This document shows positions 16,401 to 25,550 of a stretch of DNA of 64,000 bases, in pieces. The notes beneath the pieces are model-generated. The model saw nothing but the letters and a program-made list of their open reading frames with translations, was not told the DNA's origin and did not search any database. Source of the DNA: Streptomyces sp. ERV7. GTDB lineage: Bacteria; Actinomycetota; Actinomycetes; Streptomycetales; Streptomycetaceae. Position 1 is the first letter of the stretch; the number at the start of each line of letters is the position of its first letter. Where the stretch lies: NCBI RefSeq assembly GCF_001653515.1, contig NZ_LYOY01000029.1, forward strand, positions 806,001 through 870,000, written 5' to 3'. The translations under genes were made by a program, and so were the position numbers.

Positions 16401-19400
16401 CCACCCGGCTCCCCGCGTCACCGGCGCGCCCGCCCGCCCCGGATCCGCTCGACGGCGCCGTTCACCGTCTCGTCGAGGAGCGGGCCGCGCGCACACCGGA
16501 CGCCGACGCCGTGCTGTGCGGGACCGAACGCCTCAGCTATGCGCAGTTGGACCTGCGGGCCGAGCGTCTCGCACGCCGCCTGCGCCGCCACGGAGTGGGC
16601 CCCGAAGTCCCGGTGGGTGTACATCTGACGCGCTCGCCCGAACTGGCGGTGGCCTGTCTGGCGGTGCTCAAGGCGGGCGGGGCCTGCCTCCCGCTGGACC
16701 CCGCCCATCCGCCCGGCCGTCTGGCCGACGCCCTGCGCGACGCCGGTGCCCCGCTGGTCCTGAGCCGGCGCGCCCTGGCGGCGGGCCTGGGCCCGCACAC
16801 GGCAGCCGTCCTCTACACGGACTCGGAGGCTGACGACTCGTCAGCCCACGAGCGTCCGGCGCCCGGCCCGGCGGCAGGATCGCCGTCACCGGGTGCCCCG
16901 GCAGCCGAGGACCGGCGAGCGGAGGAGCGGCCGGGCGACGCGGGGGCACCCCCCGCCCCGCCTCTTGCACGCCGCCTCGCCTGGGTCGCGTACACCTCGG
17001 GATCCACCGGCCGACCCAAGCCCGTCGGCCTCGAACACGGGCCGCTCGCCAACCTCGCCGTGCAGATCGGCCGCCGTCTGGACCTGGGCCCCGACGACCG
17101 CGTGCTGCAGTTCGCCTCCATCGGCTTCTCCGTCGCGGCCGAGGAGATGTTCTCGACCTGGGCCGCCGGAGCCTGTCTCGTCATCGATCCCGACGACACC
17201 CTCGCCGACAGCGCGGGGCTGCTCACCGCCGTGGACAAGTACGCCGTCACCGTCCTCCAGCTCACCCCGTCCCTGTGGTACGAGTGGCTGCGCGAGCTGA
17301 GCCGGGACGGCACTCTGCGCCCGCCCGCCTCGCTGCGGCTGCTCGTGGTGGGCAGCGAGCAGGCCGCACCCGACCGGGCGGCCGACTGGCTGGCCACCGG
17401 GGTGCGCCTGGTGCACGAGTACGGTGCCACCGAGGGCACGGTCTCCCAGCTGCTGTACGAACCCGACGTGTCACCGGCCGAGTTGAGGACCTGGCCGCGT
17501 CTGCCCGTCGGTACGCCGTTGCCGGGTGTCCGCGTCCACATCCTCGACGCGCGGCGCCGACCGGTCCCCCCGGGCGAGCCCGGCGAGCTCCACCTCGCCG
17601 GAGACACCCTGGCGCGCGGCTACCTGGGGCAGCCCGAGCTCACGGCCGAGCGCTTCCTGCCCGACCCGTTCGCCGATCGGCCCGGCGCGCGCATGTACCG
17701 CACGGGCGACCTCGCACGACAGCGTGCGGACGGCACCATCGAGTTCCTGGGTCGCGTCGACCACCAGATCACGCTGCGCGGCCTGCGTATCGAGCCGGGC
17801 GAGGTCGAGTCGGCGATCGGCCGGTACCCCGGCGTCACCGAGAGCGCCGTGCTGGCCCGCACCACCGCACGGGGCGACGATCAGCTGTGCGCGTGCGTGG
17901 TGTGGGAGAAGGAGCGCGACGAGGCCGGGCTGCGCGCCCACCTGCGCGCCGCGCTCCCGCCCGCGCTCGTCCCCGCCCGCCTGCTGGCCCTGCCCGACCT
18001 GCCGCTGACCCCCCATGGCAAGGTGGACCGCCAGGCCCTGCGGGCCCTGCGCTGGGAACCCGACCCCGTCGATTCACGGGGCGAGGCGCCGCGCACCGCG
18101 CTGGAGGCCGCCCTCGCCGCGCTCTGGGCCTGGACCCTCGACGTGTCCCGGATCGGCCTCGACGACAGCCTCTTCGACCGGGGCGGCGACTCCCTGACCG
18201 CCACCCGGCTCGCGGCCCGACTGCGCGACGTCCTGATGGCGGACGTACGGCAGCGGACCGTGTTCGACGCGCCGACCGTACGGGCCATGGCCGAGGTGAT
18301 CTCGCGACAGCGCCGCCGCGCTCGCGCCGACGAGCCCGTGACGGCGCCGGACGCGTACGAGGACGCCCCACTGACGTCGGCGCAGTGGCGCATGTGGCTG
18401 CACCACCGCAGATCCCCGACGAGCGCCGCGTATCACGAACCCGTGGCCCTGCGGCTACGGGGCCCGCTCGACCCCGACCACCTCGTACGGGCACTGCGGC
18501 GGACGGTGGGGCGGCATGCGGCTCTGCGCACCACCCTCGCCACGGCGGCGGGGCAGCCGCTCCAGCGGGTCGCGCCGCCCGCCACCGCCGAGGCGTTCCC
18601 CCTGGCCCGCTTGGACCTGAGCGGCCACGCGGAGGGTGAACTTGACCGAGTGGTCGAGGAGTTGGCCGTGGCGCCGTTCGACCTGCGGCGTGGCCCCCTG
18701 ATCCGCGCGCACCTGCTGCGGGTCGCGGCCGACGAGCACGTCCTCGTGCTGGTCCTGCACCACATCGTCTTCGACGGATGGTCGATGGACGTGCTCTTCC
18801 GGGATCTGGCGGCCTTCCACGACGAGGCCGCGACCGGAGTCGCCGCCGCGCCGGCGCCCCTGCCCTCCTCGCCGCCCGCGCGCCCTCCGCTGCCCGCGGA
18901 CGACCCGGGCGCCGAGCGCCGCGCCCAGGAACAGCGCGCGTACTGGAAAAAGCAGCTGGCGGGGGCACCGCCCGTCACACGGCTGCCGACCGGCCGACCC
19001 ACGTCCCGGCAGGGCACGGTGCACTGCCCGTTCACCGTCCCGGCGGCCACCGCGGCGCGGCTGCGCGAGCTGGCGGCGGAGGAAGGCGCCACCCCGTTCA
19101 TGGTGATCCTCGCCGTCTTCACGGCAGTCGCCCACCAGAGCTCCGGCGCCCGCGACATCGTGGTGGGCACGCTGCTGGCAGGCCGCGACGACCCGGACAC
19201 CGCCGACCTGATCGGTCTGTTCACCCACACCGTTCCGCTGCGCACACAGGTGCCCGAGGGGACGACGGTCCGTCAGCTGGTGCGGCGGGTACGTGAGACG
19301 GTTCTGGGCGCGGTGGCCCATCAGGAGGTGCCGTTCGAGGACATCGTGGCGCACCTGGGACCGCCACGGGATCCCCGGCACAACCCGGTGTTCCAGATGG

Positions 19401-19651
19401 TGTTCTGCCACGGCGCCGCGTCCGCCCGCGCCCCGCAGCTGCGCGGCCTGAGCGTGACCCCCGTGGAGGTCGCCGTGCCCTTCGCCAAGTTCGACGTCAC
19501 CGTCATGGTCGACGAGGACCGGCACGGCGGATACGCCATCGACCTCGCCTACGACCTCGCGCTCTACGACGAGACGACCGCTCACCGCCACACCGCGGCG
19601 TTCCGGTCCCTGCTGGAAGCCGCCGCGGACCGACCGGAAGCAGGGGTGTGA
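16397..19651 (+). CDS. NRPS with A-T-C domain order
   Basis: A 1,084-residue synthetase. The adenylation domain spans about 20-545 (AYTSGSTGRPKPV at 199-210, EYGATEGT at 341, YRTGDLA at 434, catalytic Lys542 in PHGKVDR). The carrier domain is at about 565-640, with phosphopantetheine Ser599 in FDRGGDS. A full condensation domain runs from about 655 to 1080 with canonical HHIVFDGWS. There is no thioesterase. The A-domain position that normally holds the alpha-amine-binding Asp reads FSVAAEE, so Asp is replaced by Ser245 and a Glu occupies the next pocket position. A Pro/Ala-rich insert of about 50 residues (142-190) precedes the A3 motif. Substrate is therefore atypical; by eye the pocket is acidic, which would suit a basic or ureido/guanidino group. 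Confidence 0.93.
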   Translation: MTTRLPASPARPPAPDPLDGAVHRLVEERAARTPDADAVLCGTERLSYAQLDLRAERLARRLRRHGVGPEVPVGVHLTRSPELAVACLAVLKAGGACLPLDPAHPPGRLADALRDAGAPLVLSRRALAAGLGPHTAAVLYTDSEADDSSAHERPAPGPAAGSPSPGAPAAEDRRAEERPGDAGAPPAPPLARRLAWVAYTSGSTGRPKPVGLEHGPLANLAVQIGRRLDLGPDDRVLQFASIGFSVAAEEMFSTWAAGACLVIDPDDTLADSAGLLTAVDKYAVTVLQLTPSLWYEWLRELSRDGTLRPPASLRLLVVGSEQAAPDRAADWLATGVRLVHEYGATEGTVSQLLYEPDVSPAELRTWPRLPVGTPLPGVRVHILDARRRPVPPGEPGELHLAGDTLARGYLGQPELTAERFLPDPFADRPGARMYRTGDLARQRADGTIEFLGRVDHQITLRGLRIEPGEVESAIGRYPGVTESAVLARTTARGDDQLCACVVWEKERDEAGLRAHLRAALPPALVPARLLALPDLPLTPHGKVDRQALRALRWEPDPVDSRGEAPRTALEAALAALWAWTLDVSRIGLDDSLFDRGGDSLTATRLAARLRDVLMADVRQRTVFDAPTVRAMAEVISRQRRRARADEPVTAPDAYEDAPLTSAQWRMWLHHRRSPTSAAYHEPVALRLRGPLDPDHLVRALRRTVGRHAALRTTLATAAGQPLQRVAPPATAEAFPLARLDLSGHAEGELDRVVEELAVAPFDLRRGPLIRAHLLRVAADEHVLVLVLHHIVFDGWSMDVLFRDLAAFHDEAATGVAAAPAPLPSSPPARPPLPADDPGAERRAQEQRAYWKKQLAGAPPVTRLPTGRPTSRQGTVHCPFTVPAATAARLRELAAEEGATPFMVILAVFTAVAHQSSGARDIVVGTLLAGRDDPDTADLIGLFTHTVPLRTQVPEGTTVRQLVRRVRETVLGAVAHQEVPFEDIVAHLGPPRDPRHNPVFQMVFCHGAASARAPQLRGLSVTPVEVAVPFAKFDVTVMVDEDRHGGYAIDLAYDLALYDETTAHRHTAAFRSLLEAAADRPEAGV

Positions 19652-19827
19652 ATGACGACACCCACGGCGAGGGCGCGCGCCCCCTAGCGCTGACACACCC
19701 TCGTCCGCCCGCAGAGTTCTCTCGACGGCCGCCGCCCCCACCGGTGCGGCCCTCCCACGGCACAGCCGCCCCCGAAACGGCGGCGGCGCCGACCCGTGCA
19801 GACGCCATCCGACCCCCTGGGGGAGAC

Positions 19828-20202
19828 GTGTCCACAGAATCGACCGCCCGCACCACCGAATCCCCGGCCGCCGCCGCCCCGACGAACGCCGACGCACCCC
19901 CGACGCCCGAGGCCGCGTCGGTCCGGGTGGCCGAATCGGTTCGCCGGATCTGGGCCGAACTCCTGCAGATCGACGTCGAAGCGATCGACGTCCGCCACAG
20001 CGACTTCTTCGAGCTCGGTGGCTATTCACTGCTCGCGCTCCAGGCCATCGGCAGGCTGCTGGAGGAGCGGGGCTTCGACGAGTTCGAGGCGGCGGAGCTG
20101 GAGGGCGCGTTGCTCAACCGCCTCTTCGAGGAGCCCACACCGTTGGCCCAGGCGGAGTGCCTGCAGTCCGCGCTGGCCGCCGGCGGGGCACCGCGCGCGT
20201 GA
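19828..20202 (+). CDS. Free-standing carrier protein (PCP/ACP)
   Basis: A 124-residue protein with a disordered Ser/Thr/Pro/Ala N-terminal tail (about 1-30) and one carrier domain whose phosphopantetheine Ser67 lies in FFELGGYSLLAL. GGYS replaces the usual GGDS/GGHS. The GTG at 19828 is chosen because GGGGGAG sits just upstream; an in-frame start at 19648 would add 60 low-complexity residues. It is the last gene of the operon and would partner the free condensation domain or the A domain in trans. Confidence 0.83.
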   Translation: MSTESTARTTESPAAAAPTNADAPPTPEAASVRVAESVRRIWAELLQIDVEAIDVRHSDFFELGGYSLLALQAIGRLLEERGFDEFEAAELEGALLNRLFEEPTPLAQAECLQSALAAGGAPRA

Positions 20203-20207
20203 CGGCT

Positions 20208-20245
20208 ACCGGCGACGGCCGGGCCCCCGCCCCGGACCCGCCGGT
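20208..20245 (+). terminator. Stem-loop after the biosynthetic operon
   Basis: ACCGGCG at 20208-20214 pairs with CGCCGGT at 20239-20245, with further G/C pairing inside. It begins six bases after the carrier-protein stop and has no T-run. It probably marks the end of the biosynthetic transcript. Confidence 0.45.
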
Positions 20246-20359
20246 CGCATAGCATGTCCACGACACACTCATGGCTCGGCCGGGGGAAATCCGATGTGCT
20301 CGGGCTCCTGTTCGTCCCCGTTTCCCCGGCCCGGAATTTCTGCCAGTAAGGAACAGTGC

Positions 20360-21025
20360 ATGCACCACCGCTCCAAGGCCCTGTACGGGGTTTTCGTCAC
20401 CGTCCTCGGACTCACGCTGACCGCCTGCGGCGGTGACGGAGGAGGCGGGAAGTCCGGTGTTTCCGAGGGCGGGGCGGCGAAGGGCGAGACCGGCCAGGAA
20501 ACCCCGTCCGCGAGCCCGTCCGAGAAGCCGGAGTGGGGCCCCGCGCTGGCGATGGGCCAGCCGGCCCCGAAGCTGTACGAACCCCTGAACACCAGCGGCG
20601 GGAAGTTCCAGGTAACCGCCAAGAAGATCGTCAAGGGAACTCCCCAGCAGGCAAAGGACCTGAACTGGGACACGCTCGCCCCGGGCGAACTCAAGGGCAG
20701 TACGCCGTACTTCGTGTACTTCACGTACACGCTCAAGGAAGGCAAGCCGCAGGTCGCCAACCCTGACCTCGGGGCGCATGCCGCCGCCCTCGACATGAAG
20801 GGCGTGAAAGTCGCGGAGCGGCCGGTCGTCCACTCGGGATTCGTCGACGGCGGTTGCGAAGTCCCACCCGTATACATGGGCTGGGACATCGGCGAGACCC
20901 ACACCCTCTGCACGGTCTTCGCCGGGGACGAGGCGCATCCCCCTGCCCGACTGGCCTGGGGTACGGACATAGAAACCGACACGGACTACATGAAGGCCGC
21001 ATCGTGGAAGTGGACCACCCAGTGA
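20360..21025 (+). CDS. Secreted lipoprotein of unknown function
   Basis: A 221-residue protein with a lipoprotein signal: short basic n-region, hydrophobic core and lipobox LTAC with Cys23, followed by a Gly-rich and Ser/Pro/Glu-rich linker. The globular part (about 60-221) contains two Cys residues, one in GFVDGGCEVP and one in THTLCTVF, that could form a disulfide. AAGGAA precedes the ATG. No catalytic motif is recognised. It sits alone 157 bases after the biosynthetic operon and could be unrelated to it. Confidence 0.82.
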   Translation: MHHRSKALYGVFVTVLGLTLTACGGDGGGGKSGVSEGGAAKGETGQETPSASPSEKPEWGPALAMGQPAPKLYEPLNTSGGKFQVTAKKIVKGTPQQAKDLNWDTLAPGELKGSTPYFVYFTYTLKEGKPQVANPDLGAHAAALDMKGVKVAERPVVHSGFVDGGCEVPPVYMGWDIGETHTLCTVFAGDEAHPPARLAWGTDIETDTDYMKAASWKWTTQ

Positions 21026-21140
21026 CCCAGGGTCCACTCTCCGGACCGGGGTGGTGGCGATCGACGGAGTCGTCGGCGAGTAGAGGCCGCTCGTAGCGGT
21101 CAATTCCGCATGTTGATGTTGATGTTATGTCGGCGCTAGC

Positions 21141-21920
21141 ATGCCCGGTATGCGTGCGTTCTTCACCGTTGATCAGCGGCGGTTGTCGTTCGTGGACTTC
21201 GGCGGCCCGGGGCTCCCGTTGCTGGCGTTTCACGGGCATTACAACGAGGCATCGGTGTTCGCCCCGCTGGCTGAAGCGCTGGCGCCGCAGTGGCGGGTGA
21301 TTGCCCTGGACCAGCGTGGGCATGGGGAATCCGACCGCGCCCCGAGCTACCAGCGGTCCGAGTACGGCGCTGACATCGCCGCCTTCCACCGCCATCTGGG
21401 ACTCGGTCCGGTGGCGGTACTCGGGCATTCCCTGGGCGGCGTGAACGCCTATCAGTACGCCGTCCGGCACGCGGACCGGGTGACAGCCCTGATCGTCGAG
21501 GACGTCGGCGCCGTGGTGGATGCCGACTGGTCGCTCACCACGCAACTGCCTCGCAGAGCACCCTCCCGTCGGGCACTGGCCTCGGCTCTCGGCCCGCTGG
21601 CGCCCTATCTCGAATGCACCTTCCGTCAGTTCGGTGACGGCTGGGGATTCTCCTTCGACATCAAGGACACGGTGCTGTCCCACGAAGCCCTCACCGGGGA
21701 CTACTGGGGCGACTGGGAGGCGGTGCCCTGCCCGACCCTGCTGATCCGGGGAAGGGACAGCGTCGTCCTGGCGTCGGACCACGCCCGGGAGATGATAGCC
21801 CGCCGGGCAGGTCAGGCCGAGCTGGTCGAACTTCCGGCCGGACACGTCGTGCACTGCGACGCTCCCGACGAGTTCGCCGCCGCTGTGCGCACCTTCCTGT
21901 CCCAACTGCCCGAGAGGTGA
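21141..21920 (+). CDS. Alpha/beta-fold hydrolase
   Basis: A 259-residue alpha/beta hydrolase. It shows the oxyanion segment LAFHGHYNEAS, the nucleophile elbow VLGHSLGGVNA (Ser97), a late Asp in IRGRDSVVLA and the catalytic His in PAGHVVHCD. No signal peptide is present, so it is cytoplasmic. The start is uncertain: ATG 21141 and ATG 21150 are both possible, with no clear ribosome site. The substrate is unknown (ester or epoxide hydrolases and haloperoxidase-like proteins share this pattern). Confidence 0.85.
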   Translation: MPGMRAFFTVDQRRLSFVDFGGPGLPLLAFHGHYNEASVFAPLAEALAPQWRVIALDQRGHGESDRAPSYQRSEYGADIAAFHRHLGLGPVAVLGHSLGGVNAYQYAVRHADRVTALIVEDVGAVVDADWSLTTQLPRRAPSRRALASALGPLAPYLECTFRQFGDGWGFSFDIKDTVLSHEALTGDYWGDWEAVPCPTLLIRGRDSVVLASDHAREMIARRAGQAELVELPAGHVVHCDAPDEFAAAVRTFLSQLPER

Positions 21921-22066
21921 AGGGCAGGGGCCGCACGCTGAGGGCCGGCGCGGTCCGGTTCCCATAACGCGGCTGGCTCTGGTGTTGTTGGCGACGTCAG
22001 AGCCGCCTAGGCTCGGCGGCGCATGGACGCGATATGTCAAGTGAGCACTCCTGGGGGTGGGTTGAC

Positions 22067-22612
22067 ATGCTGTACGCATTCGGCTTCGAGCGGGTCGGTA
22101 TCGTGGTGGGCGACCTCTACTTCATCGATCCCGACCCGTCGCCCGGGCAGGATTCCCCCGAGCGCGGGGTGCGGCTGGAACTGCGGATCCTTGAGCGCGG
22201 CGAGCTGACCGGGTCCATCTACGCCGCACGGCCCATCACCATCGGCCGCCCCTTGTGGCGGGTGGACCTCCTCCAGGACGCCAACGCCGCCCCCCGTACC
22301 TTCGACCGTACGCACCACCACCCGGACTTCGACGACTGGAACCCCAGCCCCCGGGTCTTCGTCGACGAGCTGACCCGCGACCCGCTGGCGTGGCTGAGCG
22401 GCAAACTCGCCCATCCTGCCGAGCTGTTGAAGGCGACCGGCATCGCGCCGGACGACATCCCGGCGGCCGACGCGGAGGCGCTCAGCGCGGCGGCACCCGA
22501 GATCACGGACACCGTCCGACGGCTCCTGGAGCGCGTGTGGTCCGGCGAACTCGCCCGCCCGACGGGCGACACGCCCCCGGAAACCACCAGCATGCGAGTC
22601 AGCTGGCTGTGA
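22067..22612 (+). CDS. Hypothetical protein
   Basis: A protein of 181 residues starting MLYAFGFERVGIVVGDLYFID, with a GGGGGTGGG ribosome site just upstream; an in-frame ATG at 22034 would add 11 residues. It has an N-terminal beta-rich half (LELRILERGELTGSIYAA, RPLWRVDLL), a His/Asp-rich TFDRTHHHPDFDDW loop and a helical C terminus. There is no signal or membrane segment. I do not recognise the family. Codon bias is normal for the region. Confidence 0.7.
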   Translation: MLYAFGFERVGIVVGDLYFIDPDPSPGQDSPERGVRLELRILERGELTGSIYAARPITIGRPLWRVDLLQDANAAPRTFDRTHHHPDFDDWNPSPRVFVDELTRDPLAWLSGKLAHPAELLKATGIAPDDIPAADAEALSAAAPEITDTVRRLLERVWSGELARPTGDTPPETTSMRVSWL

Positions 22613-22677
22613 AACAACCGCGTTCCGGCCACACCGCCGGGCACGCCCCTGGGACCCAGGAAGATCGGAACCCGCCG

Positions 22678-24879
22678 ATGCGGCCGCACCCGCGCGCCCT
22701 GCTCGTGCTCGCTCTCGTCCTGGCCGTGGCCGTCGCCTGCCTCCAGTCCCCGGTGGCCGCCCAGTCCCGTACCACGGCACCGGCCGCCCACGAGCCGGCC
22801 GTCGACTCCCGCTACGACGACGTGCTCGATCTGCGGGGCGCCCCCACGGTGGCGCTTCCCGGGGACGCGAAGGACAGCAACCCGGTCAACGTCTTCGCCG
22901 ACCAAGGGGCTTGGCACGCCTACGCGCTGCCGGTCGCGGACGCCCCGGGCGGCTACGGCGGATTCACCGGGCCCCTCTACATCGCGCAGGAATACCCGTG
23001 GTGGCTGAGCACCTCCTTCAGCCGCATCCGGCTCAGCGAGCACGGCCGCGTGCTCGACCTGGCCGGCGGCGGCAAGCCCCGCTTCACCGCACGCCCCGGG
23101 TCCCTGGTCCAGGCGTACGACATCGGCGGCGGCCTCGGGCTCACGCTTGAACTCCGGTACGCCACCCACCGCACCGCGCTGGTACGCGCCGCGGTGCGCA
23201 ACACCGGCCGCACCCCGCGCACCATCGGCGCCGACTGGACCGGCAGCCTCCTGCGGTCCGCCGAAGCCCCCATGCGGCAGGCACCCGCGCTGGTGGCCGT
23301 GCCCGAGGGCGTCGCCGTCGACTTCGCCAAGGTGCGCGCGGCGGACGATTTCCTCACCGACGGCACCGAACGGTTCGAGGTCCGGCACGCGGAGGCGGTG
23401 CGTACCACCGTGGCGGGGGACACGTACCGTACGGAACTGGCCAGGGCGTTCACGCTCGCGCCCGGCGCGCAACGCTCTCTGGACTGGACCGAGAGTTACA
23501 CCTTCACGCAGGCCGAGCGCGCCACGGAAACACGCGCGAGTCGGCAGGTGCTCGCCGCACCGGAACGGACCGTGCGGTCCGTCGACACCCGCTGGCGGCG
23601 CTACGTCGACGGCGTGACGACCGGGGTGCCCGCCGACCGGCGCCGGCTCGCCGTCAAGGCGCTGCAGACGCTGGTCACCAACTGGCGCAGCGCGGCGGGC
23701 GACCTCGCACACGACGGGATCACCCCTTCCCTGTCGTACAAGTGGTTCGCGGGCGGCTTCTGGGCCTGGGACACGTGGAAGCAGGCGGTCGGCACGGCAC
23801 GCTTCGACCCCGGCCTCGCCCAGGCACAGATCCGCTCGGTGCTCGACCACCAGATACGGCCCGACTCGACGACCCGGCCACAGGACGCGGGGATGATCCC
23901 GGACGTCGTCTTCTACAACGGCCCGCAGCGCGGCGGCACCAACTGGAACGAGCGCAACACCAAGCCGCCGCTGGGCGCCTGGTCGGTGTGGCAGGTCTAC
24001 CGGCGCGGCGGCGACCGGGACTTCCTGCGGGAGGTGTATCCGAAGCTGGCCGCGTACGAGCGGTGGTGGTACCGCAACCGGGACCACGACCACAACGGGC
24101 TCGCGGAGTACGGGGCGACCGCCGACCCCGCCAACGGCTCGCCCGCGCAGCAGCGGCTGGCCGCGGCGTGGGAGAGCGGCATGGACGACGCCCCGCGCTT
24201 CGACGCCGCACTGGGCACCTCGGTCGTGCCCGACCGGGACGGCTCAGGGCGGGTGACCGGCTACTCCCTGACCCAGGAGTCCGTGGACCTCAACGCCTAC
24301 CTCGCCGCCGACCAGAACCACTTGAGCATGATCGCGGCGGAGCTGGGGCTGCGGACGGCCGCCCACGACTGGAAGACCAAGGCGGCCGCCACCGCCCGGA
24401 CCGTACGGGAGCGCATGTACGACCCGGCGACCGGCTGGTTCTACGACAGCGCGCTCGGCACGGGCACCCGGCTGACGGAGCGGGGCCGGGGGATCGAAGG
24501 TGCCGTCCCGCTGTGGACCGGCGTCGCAAGCCCCGGCCAGGCCGCCGCCGTACGCGGGCGGCTCCTGGACCCGGGTGAGTTCGCCACCCCGTTGCCCCTG
24601 CCGACCGTTGCCAGGAGCTCGCCGTACTTCTCGGCGCGGCAGTACTGGCGCGGCCCCGTCTGGCTCGACCAGGCCTACTTCGCGATCGCCGGGCTGCGCC
24701 GCTACGGCTTCGGCCACGACGCGGACGCGCTGACCGCCCGGCTGACCGACGGCGCCGCGGGTCTGACCGGTAACGGGCCGATCAGAGAGAACTACGACCC
24801 GCTGACCGGGGCGGGACTCAACGCACCGAACTTCAGCTGGTCCTCGGCGCTGCTGCTGCCCCTTCTCGCGGAGCGCTGA
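22678..24879 (+). CDS. Secreted GH63-family alpha-glycosidase
   Basis: A 733-residue exported protein: a basic n-region and long Ala/Leu/Val core (residues 5-25) followed by SPVAAQS, a probable signal peptidase site. The N-terminal beta-sandwich leads to a C-terminal (alpha/alpha)6 barrel with family landmarks: GITPSLSYKWFAGGFWAWDT, WESGMDDAPRFD and the YWRGPVWLDQ segment, where acidic catalytic residues of GH63 lie. GH63 enzymes remove alpha-glucose or mannosylglycerate-type glucose from oligosaccharides. It ends three bases from the convergent TetR gene. Confidence 0.85.
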   Translation: MRPHPRALLVLALVLAVAVACLQSPVAAQSRTTAPAAHEPAVDSRYDDVLDLRGAPTVALPGDAKDSNPVNVFADQGAWHAYALPVADAPGGYGGFTGPLYIAQEYPWWLSTSFSRIRLSEHGRVLDLAGGGKPRFTARPGSLVQAYDIGGGLGLTLELRYATHRTALVRAAVRNTGRTPRTIGADWTGSLLRSAEAPMRQAPALVAVPEGVAVDFAKVRAADDFLTDGTERFEVRHAEAVRTTVAGDTYRTELARAFTLAPGAQRSLDWTESYTFTQAERATETRASRQVLAAPERTVRSVDTRWRRYVDGVTTGVPADRRRLAVKALQTLVTNWRSAAGDLAHDGITPSLSYKWFAGGFWAWDTWKQAVGTARFDPGLAQAQIRSVLDHQIRPDSTTRPQDAGMIPDVVFYNGPQRGGTNWNERNTKPPLGAWSVWQVYRRGGDRDFLREVYPKLAAYERWWYRNRDHDHNGLAEYGATADPANGSPAQQRLAAAWESGMDDAPRFDAALGTSVVPDRDGSGRVTGYSLTQESVDLNAYLAADQNHLSMIAAELGLRTAAHDWKTKAAATARTVRERMYDPATGWFYDSALGTGTRLTERGRGIEGAVPLWTGVASPGQAAAVRGRLLDPGEFATPLPLPTVARSSPYFSARQYWRGPVWLDQAYFAIAGLRRYGFGHDADALTARLTDGAAGLTGNGPIRENYDPLTGAGLNAPNFSWSSALLLPLLAER

Positions 24880-24882
24880 GGG

Positions 24883-25497
24883 CTATCGGGTGTCGTCACC
24901 GTCAGGTGTGTGCGGTTGCCGCAGTCCCTTGAGGAGCAGTTCGATCAACCGGCGGGGGTCGTAGCGGGGATCGCTGTCCTGTCCGATGCAGAGGTTGCCG
25001 ATGCCGCGCATGAGCTCGTAGGGCTGCACGCCGGGCCTGATGTCGCCGGTTTCGACCGCGGCGTCGAGCAGTTCGGCACAGACGGGCATCAGACGGTCGA
25101 GGAAGTGGGTGTGCAGCGCAGCGAAGCGGTCGCTGTCGGACTGCAGGGCGTCGGCGAGGCCGTGCTTGGTGACCAGGAAGTCGACGAAGAGGTCGATCCA
25201 CTGGCGCAGCGCCTCGAACGGCGAGGCGGCGTCGGACAGCAGCTTCGGACCGGCCTCGGCGCACGCCTCGATCTGGTGGCGGTAGACGGCGGTGACCAGG
25301 TCCGCCCGGGTCGGGAAGTGGCGGTAGAGCGTCCCAAGACCGACGCCCGCCCGGGCCGCGATCTCCCGGATCGGCGCGTCGATCCCCGAGGTCACGAACA
25401 CCTCCGCGGCGGCATCGAGCAGCGTCTGCTGGTTGCGCACCGCGTCGGCTCGCTTGCTCCGGGCGGACGCCCCTTCGGACTGGCCTGCAGTGGGCAC
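24883..25497 (-). CDS. TetR-family transcriptional repressor
   Basis: A 204-residue TetR protein. The DNA-binding domain covers about 20-65 (LLDAAAEVFVTSG, IREIAARAGVGLGTLYRHFPTRADL), followed by a helical ligand domain. Two adjacent GTG codons (25500 and 25497) could start it; 25497 gives better spacing to AAGGAG. It is divergent from the hydrolase gene at 25658. The shared region holds a perfect CGGATC/GATCCG inverted repeat inside a promoter, so it likely represses that gene and possibly itself. Confidence 0.92.
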   Translation of the reverse strand: MPTAGQSEGASARSKRADAVRNQQTLLDAAAEVFVTSGIDAPIREIAARAGVGLGTLYRHFPTRADLVTAVYRHQIEACAEAGPKLLSDAASPFEALRQWIDLFVDFLVTKHGLADALQSDSDRFAALHTHFLDRLMPVCAELLDAAVETGDIRPGVQPYELMRGIGNLCIGQDSDPRYDPRRLIELLLKGLRQPHTPDGDDTR

Positions 25498-25520
25498 CAC
25501 GTTCTCCTTCGGGCCGGCCG

Positions 25521-25550
25521 TTGACTAAGCGGATCGCTGATCCGTATTGT
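25521..25550 (+). promoter_or_regulatory. Promoter with embedded TetR operator
   Basis: TTGACT (25521-25526) and TATTGT (25545-25550) are spaced by 18 bases and form a sigma-70-like promoter reading toward the hydrolase. The spacer contains CGGATC-GCT-GATCCG (25530-25544), a perfect inverted repeat. A related GGATCC half-site cluster follows at 25562-25567. This is the expected layout for TetR repression by promoter occlusion. Confidence 0.65.
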
